Shown one piece after another: positions 27,158 through 35,384 of a stretch of DNA of 64,000 bases (the stretch's first letter is position 1; each line of letters begins with the position of its first letter). Under the pieces are notes generated by a model that saw nothing but the letters and a program-made list of their open reading frames with translations, had not been told where the DNA came from and did not search any database. The position numbers and the translations under genes are program-made. The stretch comes from Ulvibacterium sp. (GTDB lineage Bacteria > Bacteroidota > Bacteroidia > Flavobacteriales > Flavobacteriaceae), in contig NZ_JANQOO010000021.1 of assembly GCF_028285715.1 (NCBI RefSeq), positions 124,001-188,000 on the forward strand. The letters are read 5' to 3'.

Positions 27158-28956
27158 CTTTTCGTTTCCGGGATTTTTTCAAATTTCTGTTCTTCTATTA
27201 GGGCCAAATACTCATTTAGATAGCCTGTATATATTTCTCGAGGACCCACATTGTATTTCTTACACAAGGCGGCAGCCAATCCCACGGCAGCTCCCATTTG
27301 CCCAGTGGTACGCATTACTCGAGGACCTCCCAGTCCTGCATGGGAACAACTAAAATTTCTTCCTGCCATAAAGAGATTGGCAATGTTGCGGGAATATAGA
27401 CTTCTGTAGGGAATATAATATTCCGGAGTTTTGTAAAATAAGGCCTCGGAGATAAAATCAGGATTTTCCTCATCCTCCAATACCGTTTGATAATGGATAT
27501 CAACGTCCCTGGTCTCTATGACCACCCCATCTGGAAATTTCCGACCTTCCTTGGCATCCTTGAATGTAAAAATATGGTCTCCCACCAGTCGTCTTGATTC
27601 CCTCTTCCCAACCAAATAGGATACCCATTCCAACTTGCGATTGGCATTGGCCGTATCCTGTTTGGCATTATAAAACGCACCATAAATTGCGCGGAGCATG
27701 TGATCTCGTATCTCTTCGGCATCATGGATTTGGTGTAAATCCGGTCTACTGAACTCCCATTGCCACTCTCCCGCTACCTTAGCATACCGCTTGGCCACCG
27801 GCATTGCCCATGGCACTTCCGGGAACACATGTTCCCGATCTGTTTTTTTGGAACCCCATAGTACCGACGAACCCATAACGGCATTGTCCGGTTCTTTTGG
27901 GCTCCAAAGTTCACCGTGTTCCGCCCAATCTTCCCCATAGGTATCTACACTTTCTCGACCATACGAGAATTCGGCTCCTGCCCAATAGCCAATCCAGCCA
28001 TCCCCAGTGGAGTCTACAAATCGCGGTGCAACAAACCGGATACGTTCCCCTGTGGATGTATGTCGGGCATCAACATATTGAATGGTATCACCCTCGGCTT
28101 TGGCCTCATAGGCCCTATGATTGAGAAACAATGCAATGTTTTCATAACTTTTTACGTTGTCATCCCGCTTTTTCTGGTCCAATTTGGCATCGACACTTCC
28201 ATTGGGATAATGCTCCGTATCCAGCTTTTTTAAAATCCGTTCAAAATTCCCATAGATACCCAATGTATGTACCCGAATTTCCTCACTAGCATTGCCGCCC
28301 AGGAATGGGCGATCATGGATCAAAGCAACGCGCAAGCCCTGTTCCGCAGCGGCTATGGAAGCGGCGCAACCTGCAATTCCTCCTCCCACCACCACAAGAT
28401 CATATGATTCCGTCCTAGGGGGTTCATTGGGTTCGGCTTTAATCGATTTTCTCCACTCGGCCAATTTCTTCAAAGAGGCCGGGGGTTCCTTCTTTACCGT
28501 AGAAAAATAAATGGCATCCACCCGTCCGTTAAAACCGGTCAAATCCACCAATTCCAAATCAATTTCCCTGGAAGTGACCAAAACACTATCCACGTATTCC
28601 CAGCCCCAGCCAGAACGAAGTCCTAAGGTCTTTCCGATAAATGTGCCACCCACTTTCAATTGAAATCTCCCGGGAGCCTTCCATTTACCGGGTACCCAGT
28701 TCTTCGTGCGGACCCAGATATGATAGCCTCCCGCTGTATCCAAAGTTATCTTGGTCTTCGCATTCTGTACAGGTTGGCCCATACCATGGGCCAATAAATA
28801 TGGAGAGCCCATTTGTTGTTCAAATTGGGGGTCTATGACCCATCCGCCCGGATCGTCAAAGCTTTCGGCCTCTATCAGTATCTCCTGACCATATACCATG
28901 CAAAAATGGAGTACGAAACTTAATAGTAGTAGTTTTCTGAATCTAAACGGATGCAT
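27154..28956 (-). CDS. Exported FAD-dependent oxidoreductase with N-terminal carbohydrate-binding-like domain
   Basis: A 600-residue exported enzyme (signal ending MVYGQ, about residue 24). Residues 25-160 form a beta-sandwich domain (ILIEAESFDD, GGYHIWVRTKNW, NGRVDAIYFS) like carbohydrate-binding modules. Then comes a FAD_oxidored (PF12831) domain starting with LVVVGGGIAGCAASIAAAE (about residue 186); the C-terminal box NLFMAGRNFSCSHAGLGG binds FAD. Such proteins are common in sulfatase-rich loci and Planctomycetes, with unknown substrates. It is the first gene of the operon with the unknown exported protein, a sulfatase and the DUF5060 protein. A palindrome lies about 95 bases upstream. Confidence 0.85.
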   Translation of the reverse strand: MHPFRFRKLLLLSFVLHFCMVYGQEILIEAESFDDPGGWVIDPQFEQQMGSPYLLAHGMGQPVQNAKTKITLDTAGGYHIWVRTKNWVPGKWKAPGRFQLKVGGTFIGKTLGLRSGWGWEYVDSVLVTSREIDLELVDLTGFNGRVDAIYFSTVKKEPPASLKKLAEWRKSIKAEPNEPPRTESYDLVVVGGGIAGCAASIAAAEQGLRVALIHDRPFLGGNASEEIRVHTLGIYGNFERILKKLDTEHYPNGSVDAKLDQKKRDDNVKSYENIALFLNHRAYEAKAEGDTIQYVDARHTSTGERIRFVAPRFVDSTGDGWIGYWAGAEFSYGRESVDTYGEDWAEHGELWSPKEPDNAVMGSSVLWGSKKTDREHVFPEVPWAMPVAKRYAKVAGEWQWEFSRPDLHQIHDAEEIRDHMLRAIYGAFYNAKQDTANANRKLEWVSYLVGKRESRRLVGDHIFTFKDAKEGRKFPDGVVIETRDVDIHYQTVLEDEENPDFISEALFYKTPEYYIPYRSLYSRNIANLFMAGRNFSCSHAGLGGPRVMRTTGQMGAAVGLAAALCKKYNVGPREIYTGYLNEYLALIEEQKFEKIPETKR

Positions 28957-29050
28957 GATACACTGAATTAAAAAGTTCTGTACTTGCCTGAAATAGAGGC
29001 TTTATTCAAAATAGATCTCTTAAATGTACGCAATCTCACTCTTGAAATTG

Positions 29051-29065
29051 TCTAATTGAATTAGA
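29051..29065. promoter_or_regulatory. Perfect palindrome, candidate operator
   Basis: TCTAATTGAATTAGA is a 15-base palindrome (7-base arms around one base). It lies between the aldolase gene's stop and the start of the FAD oxidoreductase gene, about 95 bases upstream of the latter. A dimeric repressor could bind here to control the FAD/sulfatase operon. No regulator can be matched to it, and AT-rich palindromes also arise by chance. Confidence 0.35.
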
Positions 29066-29122
29066 TAAAATAGGAACAAACCCTTTAAAACCCAAGAATT
29101 TAAAAATATGGGGCGAAGGAGC

Positions 29123-29770
29123 TCAATGGAAAAAGTCCTCCAGTTGGCACTTAAGGAAGTTAAAGTGGTCCTTTAAACCTTCATAATCCTTGTTTTTTAT
29201 CAATTCCTTAGGGAAGAGTGAACCGCCCATACCTACGCCATAAGCCCCTACTTGAAAAAAGGACTGGATATTGTCCTTGGAAACCCCACCCGTAGGCATC
29301 AACTTAATTTCATTCAAAGGAGCTAGAATATCCTTTATATATTGTGGGCCAAGCTGCGTGGCGGGGAATACTTTTACCGCCGAGGCTCCGAGATTCCAGG
29401 CCCTATATATTTCCGTAGGCGTAAACGCTCCGGGGAAAATAGGGATATTTTGATCTACACAGTTTTTTATCACTTCTTCATCCAAAACAGGGGTAACAAT
29501 GAATTGCGACCCAACTTCTAATGCAGTTTCCAGGTCATTTCGGGAACATACGGTACCTGCGCCAATATTAAGTTTTGGAAATTCTTTTCTTAACGTTGAA
29601 ATAATCTTTGTAGCACTAGGCGTATTCATAGTAACCTCTAGCGTAGTAAGTCCCGCCTCTTTATATACTTTGGCCACATAAAAGATGGTCTCCATATCCC
29701 AACCCCTCATAATCCCAACAATTGGAACTTTTTGAAATTCATCCCACGAAAAAAGTGTACTATTTTGCAT
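29123..29770 (-). CDS. KDPG/KDPGal aldolase family protein
   Basis: Class I aldolase of the Eda/DgoA family, 215 residues, cytoplasmic. It splits 2-keto-3-deoxy-6-phosphogluconate, or the galactonate epimer, into pyruvate and glyceraldehyde 3-phosphate. The Schiff-base Lys is in GASAVKVFPATQLG; supporting motifs are VGIMRG, TLEVTMNTPSA (catalytic Glu), GAGTV and LMPTGGVS. Overlaps the kinase gene by 11 bases, so kinase and aldolase form one metabolic unit that ends hexonate pathways. Several producers of 2-keto-3-deoxygluconate (UxaA and UxuA) are in the window. Family members often accept both epimers. Confidence 0.93.
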   Translation of the reverse strand: MQNSTLFSWDEFQKVPIVGIMRGWDMETIFYVAKVYKEAGLTTLEVTMNTPSATKIISTLRKEFPKLNIGAGTVCSRNDLETALEVGSQFIVTPVLDEEVIKNCVDQNIPIFPGAFTPTEIYRAWNLGASAVKVFPATQLGPQYIKDILAPLNEIKLMPTGGVSKDNIQSFFQVGAYGVGMGGSLFPKELIKNKDYEGLKDHFNFLKCQLEDFFH

Positions 29771-30710
29771 GCAGCAGAAGCATTTTTCTTTGGCCGATCA
29801 ATAAGGCTCGTTCAAGTATAGGGTCTTCCAAAAGTATCAATTTATCAGAGGGCACAAAAGTTTCAAGGCCCATTTTGTATAATTCGAAAATGTGCTTTGG
29901 GGCCGCTAAAAAAACATGTTTCCCAATATCTCTTAAATAGGATAGTTCATCCCCAATAAGGAGTCCGCTCAGTCTAAAATAATTACCTTTTGTACCCATG
30001 TCCTCCACAACGTGCCTAGTACGTATGGTCAATAAATTAGGGGTCAAGCCATTTTTAAAGCCCCAATCGAACCCTTCAAGAAAAGCATTTTTTCCGTCGG
30101 AATCCAACATTTCAAATTCTATGGAATTTGCCAAAATGCTTTTGTTCATCAAAACCTCAAAAAGCTCTCCTGTCATAAAGTTCTTTAAGGTATAAAAGTT
30201 CCCGTTCCGATACGAAATATGTTTACTGTGTGTACCGGGCAATAGCAGTGTTCCCTCTAGATAAGGACTTAAACGATCTTCCAAGCCCATAGCCTGTACC
30301 TCTTCCCCGCGCATCATACCCGTCTTGCTTCGTATTCCGGATACCAACAACAGGGTTTGACCATCTTTCAAGGGCATTTTCTCGCAAATAAGACGGGTAC
30401 CTTTCTTACCAAAAGGAAGTTCGGCATAAGGCAGTTCTTTTAAGCCTAGATTGGAAGAGGCCATTCCGGACGTGACAATCGGTACATTTCCATGGACCTT
30501 AGGAAGTCTTTCGATTTCCCCTTCCAAATAGTTCAGGTAAAACTCCTGCCGCCCCAACGCGGTTTGCGCCATGAATGCCGCATGACATTCTTTTACCCCA
30601 TAATTGGTCTTATGTTCACCGATTATCCGGAGTGTGGCGGTTTCGACCAATCGCAACCTGAAATTGGTCGTACCCCAATCGCAACTAACAAAATGGGAGA
30701 CTGAATCCAT
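29760..30710 (-). CDS. 2-keto-3-deoxy-galactonokinase family protein (DgoK type)
   Basis: Cytoplasmic sugar-acid kinase, 316 residues, of the DgoK family (PF05035). The ATP-binding N-terminus VSCDWGTTNFRLRLVE and the TSGMASSNLGLKELPY and LLPGTHSKHI motifs identify it. The ATG at 30710 (MDSVSHFV) is preferred to an upstream TTG. It would phosphorylate a 2-keto-3-deoxy-aldonate before the overlapping aldolase splits it. The family is usually linked to 2-keto-3-deoxy-D-galactonate, whereas UxaA and UxuA in this window make the gluconate epimer. Either this kinase accepts the gluconate epimer or a galactonate source exists elsewhere. Confidence 0.9.
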   Translation of the reverse strand: MDSVSHFVSCDWGTTNFRLRLVETATLRIIGEHKTNYGVKECHAAFMAQTALGRQEFYLNYLEGEIERLPKVHGNVPIVTSGMASSNLGLKELPYAELPFGKKGTRLICEKMPLKDGQTLLLVSGIRSKTGMMRGEEVQAMGLEDRLSPYLEGTLLLPGTHSKHISYRNGNFYTLKNFMTGELFEVLMNKSILANSIEFEMLDSDGKNAFLEGFDWGFKNGLTPNLLTIRTRHVVEDMGTKGNYFRLSGLLIGDELSYLRDIGKHVFLAAPKHIFELYKMGLETFVPSDKLILLEDPILERALLIGQRKMLLLHAK

Positions 30711-30855
30711 GTTTTGCAATATACGGTATTAGTCCATCGCGCATTACGGATTCCTTTTTAAATCTGGCGCAAATCTTATTTGTTCCACTCCCCAAAATGG
30801 CTTTCAGAGTACAAAATGGCCTTGCGGCTTCAGAAGACCAATCGCAATAATTTCG

Positions 30856-31746
30856 CTATTTGGTATCTCCGTCAAATAGTAAAGGAAAAAATTTGCCTTC
30901 CATTTTATGTCCTTTTGGTATTTGAGGCACCCCTGCCAGAAGTTCATCATTGGTATTACTAATTGTACCGTCTGCAAAGACGTTCAGAACAAAGGCTCTG
31001 CGGCTTATGTCCGATTTGTTCTCGTAGGAGCCGTGTACCATTAAAGGATGATGAAAAGTGGCATACCCCTTTTTGAGTTCAATGGCCACGGGATTTTTAA
31101 ACTGTTCTTTTTGCTCCTCACTTAAGTATTCCATCAGTCCATCCATATCTCCCGCCAAGGCCGGGGCATCCAATAACCCCCATTTATGACTTTTAGGAAT
31201 ATAGTGTAGACATCCATTTTCTACGGAAGCATCATCCAGCCCTGTCCAGCAAGTTAAGTGTTGCATGGCCACTGTTCTTGTCCAATATGAATAATCCTGA
31301 TGCCATGCCACTACCCCACCATGTTTTGCCGGCTTACAGAACAGTTGATCATGCCAGAAGCGAACAGGCTTGTTTTCCAATAGTTGATAGGCTGCCATAA
31401 TAAAAGCAGGGTTCCATAGGATATCATGAAATCCCGGAGTAATACGCCAATGACCCAAGGAATGGAACAAAACTGAATTTGGGTCTTCCGATTCATTACT
31501 TTGGAACTCATAAAACAAATGATTGGCAGGATGGTTGGGGTCAACTACTTCTGCCAATTCCTGGCGCAAGACTTCTAATTGCTGATCATCAAGCATTTTG
31601 ATATTAGCCAAATATCCATATTCATGAAAATGAGAAACCTGTTCCTCGCTTAATCTATATTGGTCCCATTCTTCCAATGTTTGCGGCAGCTTAAAAAGAT
31701 CTGATATTAATCTATGCTCCTCTGCCAAATCCTTCACCGATTCCAT
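30856..31746 (-). CDS. Phytanoyl-CoA dioxygenase family Fe(II)/2-oxoglutarate enzyme
   Basis: A 296-residue cytoplasmic enzyme of the PhyH family, which hydroxylates a substrate using oxygen and 2-oxoglutarate. The facial triad is visible: HxD in AWHQDYSYWT (about residue 158-160), and the distal His in FHHPLMVHGSYEN, followed by the Arg that binds 2-oxoglutarate in RRAFVLNVFAD. Substrate unknown. It lies between an esterase gene and the sugar-acid kinase gene on one strand. With the alcohol dehydrogenase it could take part in oxidative removal of an O-methyl group, which would release formaldehyde; this is inference. Confidence 0.85.
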   Translation of the reverse strand: MESVKDLAEEHRLISDLFKLPQTLEEWDQYRLSEEQVSHFHEYGYLANIKMLDDQQLEVLRQELAEVVDPNHPANHLFYEFQSNESEDPNSVLFHSLGHWRITPGFHDILWNPAFIMAAYQLLENKPVRFWHDQLFCKPAKHGGVVAWHQDYSYWTRTVAMQHLTCWTGLDDASVENGCLHYIPKSHKWGLLDAPALAGDMDGLMEYLSEEQKEQFKNPVAIELKKGYATFHHPLMVHGSYENKSDISRRAFVLNVFADGTISNTNDELLAGVPQIPKGHKMEGKFFPLLFDGDTK

Positions 31747-31801
31747 AATTTTTAATTTTTATGATGTTAACTATTTGATTTTGATTTATTTAAATTATAT
31801 A

Positions 31802-32596
31802 CTAATCAATTGTACCTCCAAAAAAACGAAGGGTGTCCTTAATATGTTCGCTCCAATATTCCCATTGATGTCCTCCGGGAAATTCTTCATAAATATGATC
31901 TATCCGCTTATCCTGTAGTTGTTGATGTAATTTTCGATTGTATTCCAAAAGCAAATCTTCGGTCCCACAATCGAACCTCAATTTTGGCAAATTGTTTGGA
32001 TTGTCCTGAATTAAGGACCAAACCGAGTTTTCCCTTTCATCCTCTTGCAGATATCCCTCCAAAGGCTCTTCAACAAACAGTGCCATCTGGTCAAGATCCG
32101 TAATGGAAGAATGCGCCGAAATAGCTTTGAACTTCTCCCGGTACTTCACGCCAAGACGCAATGCACCAAAACCACCCATGGACAATCCGGAAATAAACAA
32201 AGGAGATTTTTTCCCGACCGAAGTTACATTTGCCATTACCGCCTTAGGGACATCTTCAATAATCCATTTTTCAAAGTTGTGTCCGTTATGAGGTACGTAA
32301 CCGGAACCATCACCCCACAATCCATCCGAGGGCATGGCTATGGCCATAGGAGGAATATCACCATCTTCCATCATTTGCCAAGCGGACAGATGCACACCCG
32401 CTTTTTGCGTCCACACCCAGGCACCACCATAAACCCCGTGTAGGAGTAAGACCAAGGGAAGATTAGCTACAGTATCCAATGGGGGCACGAATACGCAAAT
32501 ATCCCCACGGCCCTTTAAATTTGGTGTTTTAACGGTTATGTACCTTAGGTTCCCAGTCTCAAAACGCGGGTCGGATAATTCGGTGGTTCTGAACAT
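31802..32596 (-). CDS. Alpha/beta hydrolase, esterase D / S-formylglutathione hydrolase-like
   Basis: Cytoplasmic serine hydrolase of 264 residues without a signal peptide. The catalytic triad candidates are Ser in ISGLSMGGFGALR, Asp in DCGTEDLLLEYN and His in FPGGHQWEYW. The oxyanion region is LLLHGVYGG. The family (putative esterase, PF00756) includes S-formylglutathione hydrolase, feruloyl and acetyl esterases. The gene is 12 bases from a class III-like alcohol dehydrogenase gene, the classic partner of S-formylglutathione hydrolase. Bacteroidota mostly lack glutathione, so if it acts in formaldehyde removal the thiol carrier differs. A sugar esterase role is the main alternative. Confidence 0.83.
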   Translation of the reverse strand: MFRTTELSDPRFETGNLRYITVKTPNLKGRGDICVFVPPLDTVANLPLVLLLHGVYGGAWVWTQKAGVHLSAWQMMEDGDIPPMAIAMPSDGLWGDGSGYVPHNGHNFEKWIIEDVPKAVMANVTSVGKKSPLFISGLSMGGFGALRLGVKYREKFKAISAHSSITDLDQMALFVEEPLEGYLQEDERENSVWSLIQDNPNNLPKLRFDCGTEDLLLEYNRKLHQQLQDKRIDHIYEEFPGGHQWEYWSEHIKDTLRFFGGTID

Positions 32597-32608
32597 CTGT
32601 TTTCTTTT

Positions 32609-33727
32609 CTAGTTAAAAAGGATTACGCCTTTGGCATTCTTTCCGGCCAACATATCATCAAAAGCCTGTTGTAGGTCTTCCAAGGGATAGGTTCGGGTAA
32701 TCATTTCATCCAACTTAAGGACTCCCGATTCGTAGTGGGAAATGATCCTTGGAAAATCACGTTCGGGATTACATCCCCCGTATAAAGGATTAATGTACAC
32801 TTTGTCCCATTCGAATAGATTCATATCAAATACAATTTCTTGTTCTATTCCACTTACTTGAACGGCGGTACCCGCATTTCGGATCATGGCCAAGGGAGCA
32901 GCACCGAGTTCAGGTATGGCAGTACATTCAAAGGCATAGTCGGCACCTCGCCCATCGGTCATTTGTTTTACCTTTTCAGCGGCTTCCAATAATCCCTTAT
33001 CGCTTTTATCCGCCTTTAGCAAATGCGTAGCTCCAAAAGTCTGGGCCATTTGCAATCGGTGCTCATTGACGTCAATGGCTATAATTTTGGAGGCCTTGTT
33101 AATTTTTGCACCTTGGATGACATTAAGTCCTACCCCTCCCGTGCCCAAGACTACAACGGAACTATTTTCCTTTACTTTTGCCGAATTCACTACCGAACCG
33201 TATCCGGTCATAACCCCGCAACTGATAATGCTGGCCGCAGGAAAGGAAAGTTCCTTTGAAGTGTTCTTTACCACGGCGGAGGCCTTTACTAGAGCATATT
33301 CGGATAAGGTCCCAAGGTTAAAGGAACGTTCTATGGGGGTATTCTTCCAGATGGTGCCCTCCAAATGGGCATGGCCTTCGGTATATCCATTGGCCCCGGC
33401 CACTACTGGGGAGTTCTTCTCACATATATGTTCATTCCCTTCCTTGCATTGAAAGCACTTTCTACAGGGTGTTGCCCAATTCAAAATCACGGAATCACCT
33501 ACCACAACATGTTCCACCTGGGCACCAATTTCCGCAACAATCCCTGAGCCTTCGTGACCCATTACTATGGGCTTTCCCCAATTTAGGGAATCATAGTCCG
33601 TATGGCAAAGGCCTGCCGCCTTTATCTTAACCAGGACTTCGTCCGGTTTGGGACTGGCCAAGGTAACATGGTCTATCATAAAATTACCATCTCCTGTGGC
33701 AATTGCACTTTTCGAAAAAATGGGCAT
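32609..33727 (-). CDS. Zinc-dependent alcohol dehydrogenase, class III-like
   Basis: Medium-chain dehydrogenase of 372 residues. The catalytic zinc region has AGLCHTDYDS and GHEGSGIVAEIG; the structural zinc site is CRKCFQCKEGNEHIC. The NAD-binding motif is VVLGTGGVGLNVIQGA (about residue 195). The overall pattern, including the KNTPIERSFNLGTLSEYALV stretch, fits class III (formaldehyde/aryl alcohol) dehydrogenases. First gene of a minus-strand run with esterase, dioxygenase, kinase and aldolase. A role in formaldehyde or aldehyde handling is suggested by the neighbours but unproven. Confidence 0.87.
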   Translation of the reverse strand: MPIFSKSAIATGDGNFMIDHVTLASPKPDEVLVKIKAAGLCHTDYDSLNWGKPIVMGHEGSGIVAEIGAQVEHVVVGDSVILNWATPCRKCFQCKEGNEHICEKNSPVVAGANGYTEGHAHLEGTIWKNTPIERSFNLGTLSEYALVKASAVVKNTSKELSFPAASIISCGVMTGYGSVVNSAKVKENSSVVVLGTGGVGLNVIQGAKINKASKIIAIDVNEHRLQMAQTFGATHLLKADKSDKGLLEAAEKVKQMTDGRGADYAFECTAIPELGAAPLAMIRNAGTAVQVSGIEQEIVFDMNLFEWDKVYINPLYGGCNPERDFPRIISHYESGVLKLDEMITRTYPLEDLQQAFDDMLAGKNAKGVILFN

Positions 33728-34055
33728 TTGTCGCTATTTGAAAATTTATTGAAATTAACCGCTTTGTACGTAGTTCTAAATTACTTCATTCTAAACATAC
33801 AAAATAGTATTTCACCGATTGGGCCCTACGTCCAAAAATTCCTTAATGTCCTTCTGAAGCAAAAAAAGCCAGAAAAAGCTCTCCATGCTTCTCTTTTTTT
33901 AACCAATAAATAAACTATTCTGTTTATATTATTCATTTTTTTATATTTTGGCGATAAAATAAAGTAGTAATTGGGTTAAATTAGCGTCTTAGACCGTTAT
34001 TATGGTTTAATGACAGAGGACACATGTTATCCATTTAGCATCTCAAAATCCGGTA
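33728..34055. other. Divergent intergenic region
   Basis: A region of 328 bases between the divergently transcribed alcohol dehydrogenase and AraC regulator genes. It is AT-rich and presumably holds both promoters. No exact TAnnTTTG box was found in either direction (TATATTTTGG near 33953 is a near match). No gene and no strong hairpin were seen. Confidence 0.5.
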
Positions 34056-34904
34056 ATGAAACCCATTTTAGAACCTATCCATCTAGATCAACAAAGGACC
34101 ATTACGGGATTCTGCTTTGCAAAGAAAAATTTTGGGACGCCCTGGCATTTTCATCCACAACATGAGCTGACCTATATTGAAGAAAGTGTGGGGACCAAAT
34201 TTATTGGTGACTATGTAGGGCCCTACGAGCCCGGTGAATTGGTTTTGATCCGTTCTAATTTACCGCATTGTTGGAAAAATCAGGTTCAACAAAATGGACA
34301 GTCCAAATCGGTAGTGGCGCAATGGGACAAAGGCATTTTCGCAAAAATACCTGAATTGGACCCGATTTTTAAAATGTTAAGAACAGCTTCCAAGGGCATC
34401 ATCTTTGATAAAAAGGAAATCGCCCCGTTAATCGCTCCATTCCAAGAGTTGCCCCAGTTAACCGGGCAAGAGCTGTACATCCGTTTGTTGACCTTGTTGG
34501 CAGCACTGTCAAAATGCAAATATGAAACACTTTCCGAGGCCAGTTTTACCGATGATATTCCCACCGAGTACGGTAGTCGTATGGCGAAGGTCCATGATTT
34601 TGTCAGTACCCATTTCAATCGGAAAATCTATCTCAAGGAATTGGCCGGGCTTGTAAATATGTCCGAACAATCCTTTTCCCGTTTTTTCAGCAAAATGATG
34701 GGGCGCCCCTTTTTTACATTCCTCAACGAGTACCGCATTAATATGGCGGCACGCATGTTACTCGATACGGACTATTCCATTTCGCAAATCGGTTTTGCCT
34801 GTGGGTATGAAAGTCTTCCTTTCTTTTATAGGCAATTCAAAAAAACAATGGGGTCTTCACCCTTGGTGTATCAGAAAAACTTTTCCCCAAGCTCAACCCG
34901 GTAA
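34056..34904 (+). CDS. AraC family regulator with cupin-like sensor domain
   Basis: Transcription regulator of 282 residues. The N-terminal cupin-like domain (about residues 20-95) contains GTPWHFHPQHELTYIEES and EPGELVLIRSNLPHCW. The C-terminal AraC DNA-binding domain (about 185-282) has two helix-turn-helix motifs: YLKELAGLVNMSEQSFSRFF and ISQIGFACGYESLPFFYRQF. Such regulators sense sugars or sugar acids directly. It is flanked by the minus-strand aldolase/kinase run and the plus-strand galactonate/fucose operon, so it is the best local candidate to control both. No direct binding site was identified. Confidence 0.9.
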   Translation: MKPILEPIHLDQQRTITGFCFAKKNFGTPWHFHPQHELTYIEESVGTKFIGDYVGPYEPGELVLIRSNLPHCWKNQVQQNGQSKSVVAQWDKGIFAKIPELDPIFKMLRTASKGIIFDKKEIAPLIAPFQELPQLTGQELYIRLLTLLAALSKCKYETLSEASFTDDIPTEYGSRMAKVHDFVSTHFNRKIYLKELAGLVNMSEQSFSRFFSKMMGRPFFTFLNEYRINMAARMLLDTDYSISQIGFACGYESLPFFYRQFKKTMGSSPLVYQKNFSPSSTR

Positions 34905-35384
34905 TAGGCCCAGAACCAATACACCTGCTATACATCATCCATAAATGTGCACAAATAATCATTTTTGGTCCAACTAAAAAACTTGGGCGATGGACCCAAC
35001 GAAATGTATCAATGTCATACTAATGAAGGGTCTTGGCAAACCATGAAATATACGCTTTGCACAAAAGGAAGGTAGATTACGCCATTATTTGGTATTGCTT
35101 GTGGAAAGAAAAATAATATAAAAACTTTGGGTGCGGATAGTGGATATATCAAGGACATGGATATTAAAGGTGTACACCTTTTGGAAGGCAGCTCCAAGTT
35201 GGAGTCTAGTTAAAAAAAGGACGGACTTTAAGTTTCCAATATGGGAGGGAAAACCGAAAACTTCACCTATTATTTGGAAATTAGGATATAAGCGGATAAA
35301 GTAGTTAATTGAGTTAGTTTTTTTTAATTTCGGAGCGCGCACCATTTGGTGCGCTCTTTTCGATGTTGAATTTTAGACCTGAGA
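34905..35384. other. 480-base gap with no convincing gene
   Basis: The region between the AraC gene and the 5-dehydrogenase gene. A short 41-codon open stretch (about 35072-35213, plus strand) reads like coding sequence (LGADSGYIKDMDIKGVHLLE) but has no start, matches nothing I know, and may be a remnant. A minus-strand open frame over the same area has no family features. A terminator hairpin lies at its right end. Confidence 0.5.
35333..35360 (+). terminator. Intrinsic terminator or attenuator hairpin
   Basis: GCGCACC (35338-35344 region) pairs with GGTGCGC (about 35348-35355) around an ATTT-type loop; with a two-base bulge the stem extends to GAGCGCACC/GGTGCGCTC. It is followed by TTTT on the plus strand. 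It could end the AraC transcript, or act in the leader of the operon that begins 25 bases later. Confidence 0.6.

Noticed and set aside
35085-35345. Minus-strand 86-codon open frame in the gap before the 5-dehydrogenase gene.
   Set aside because: Low-complexity AT-rich content, overlaps a terminator hairpin, and shows no motif.
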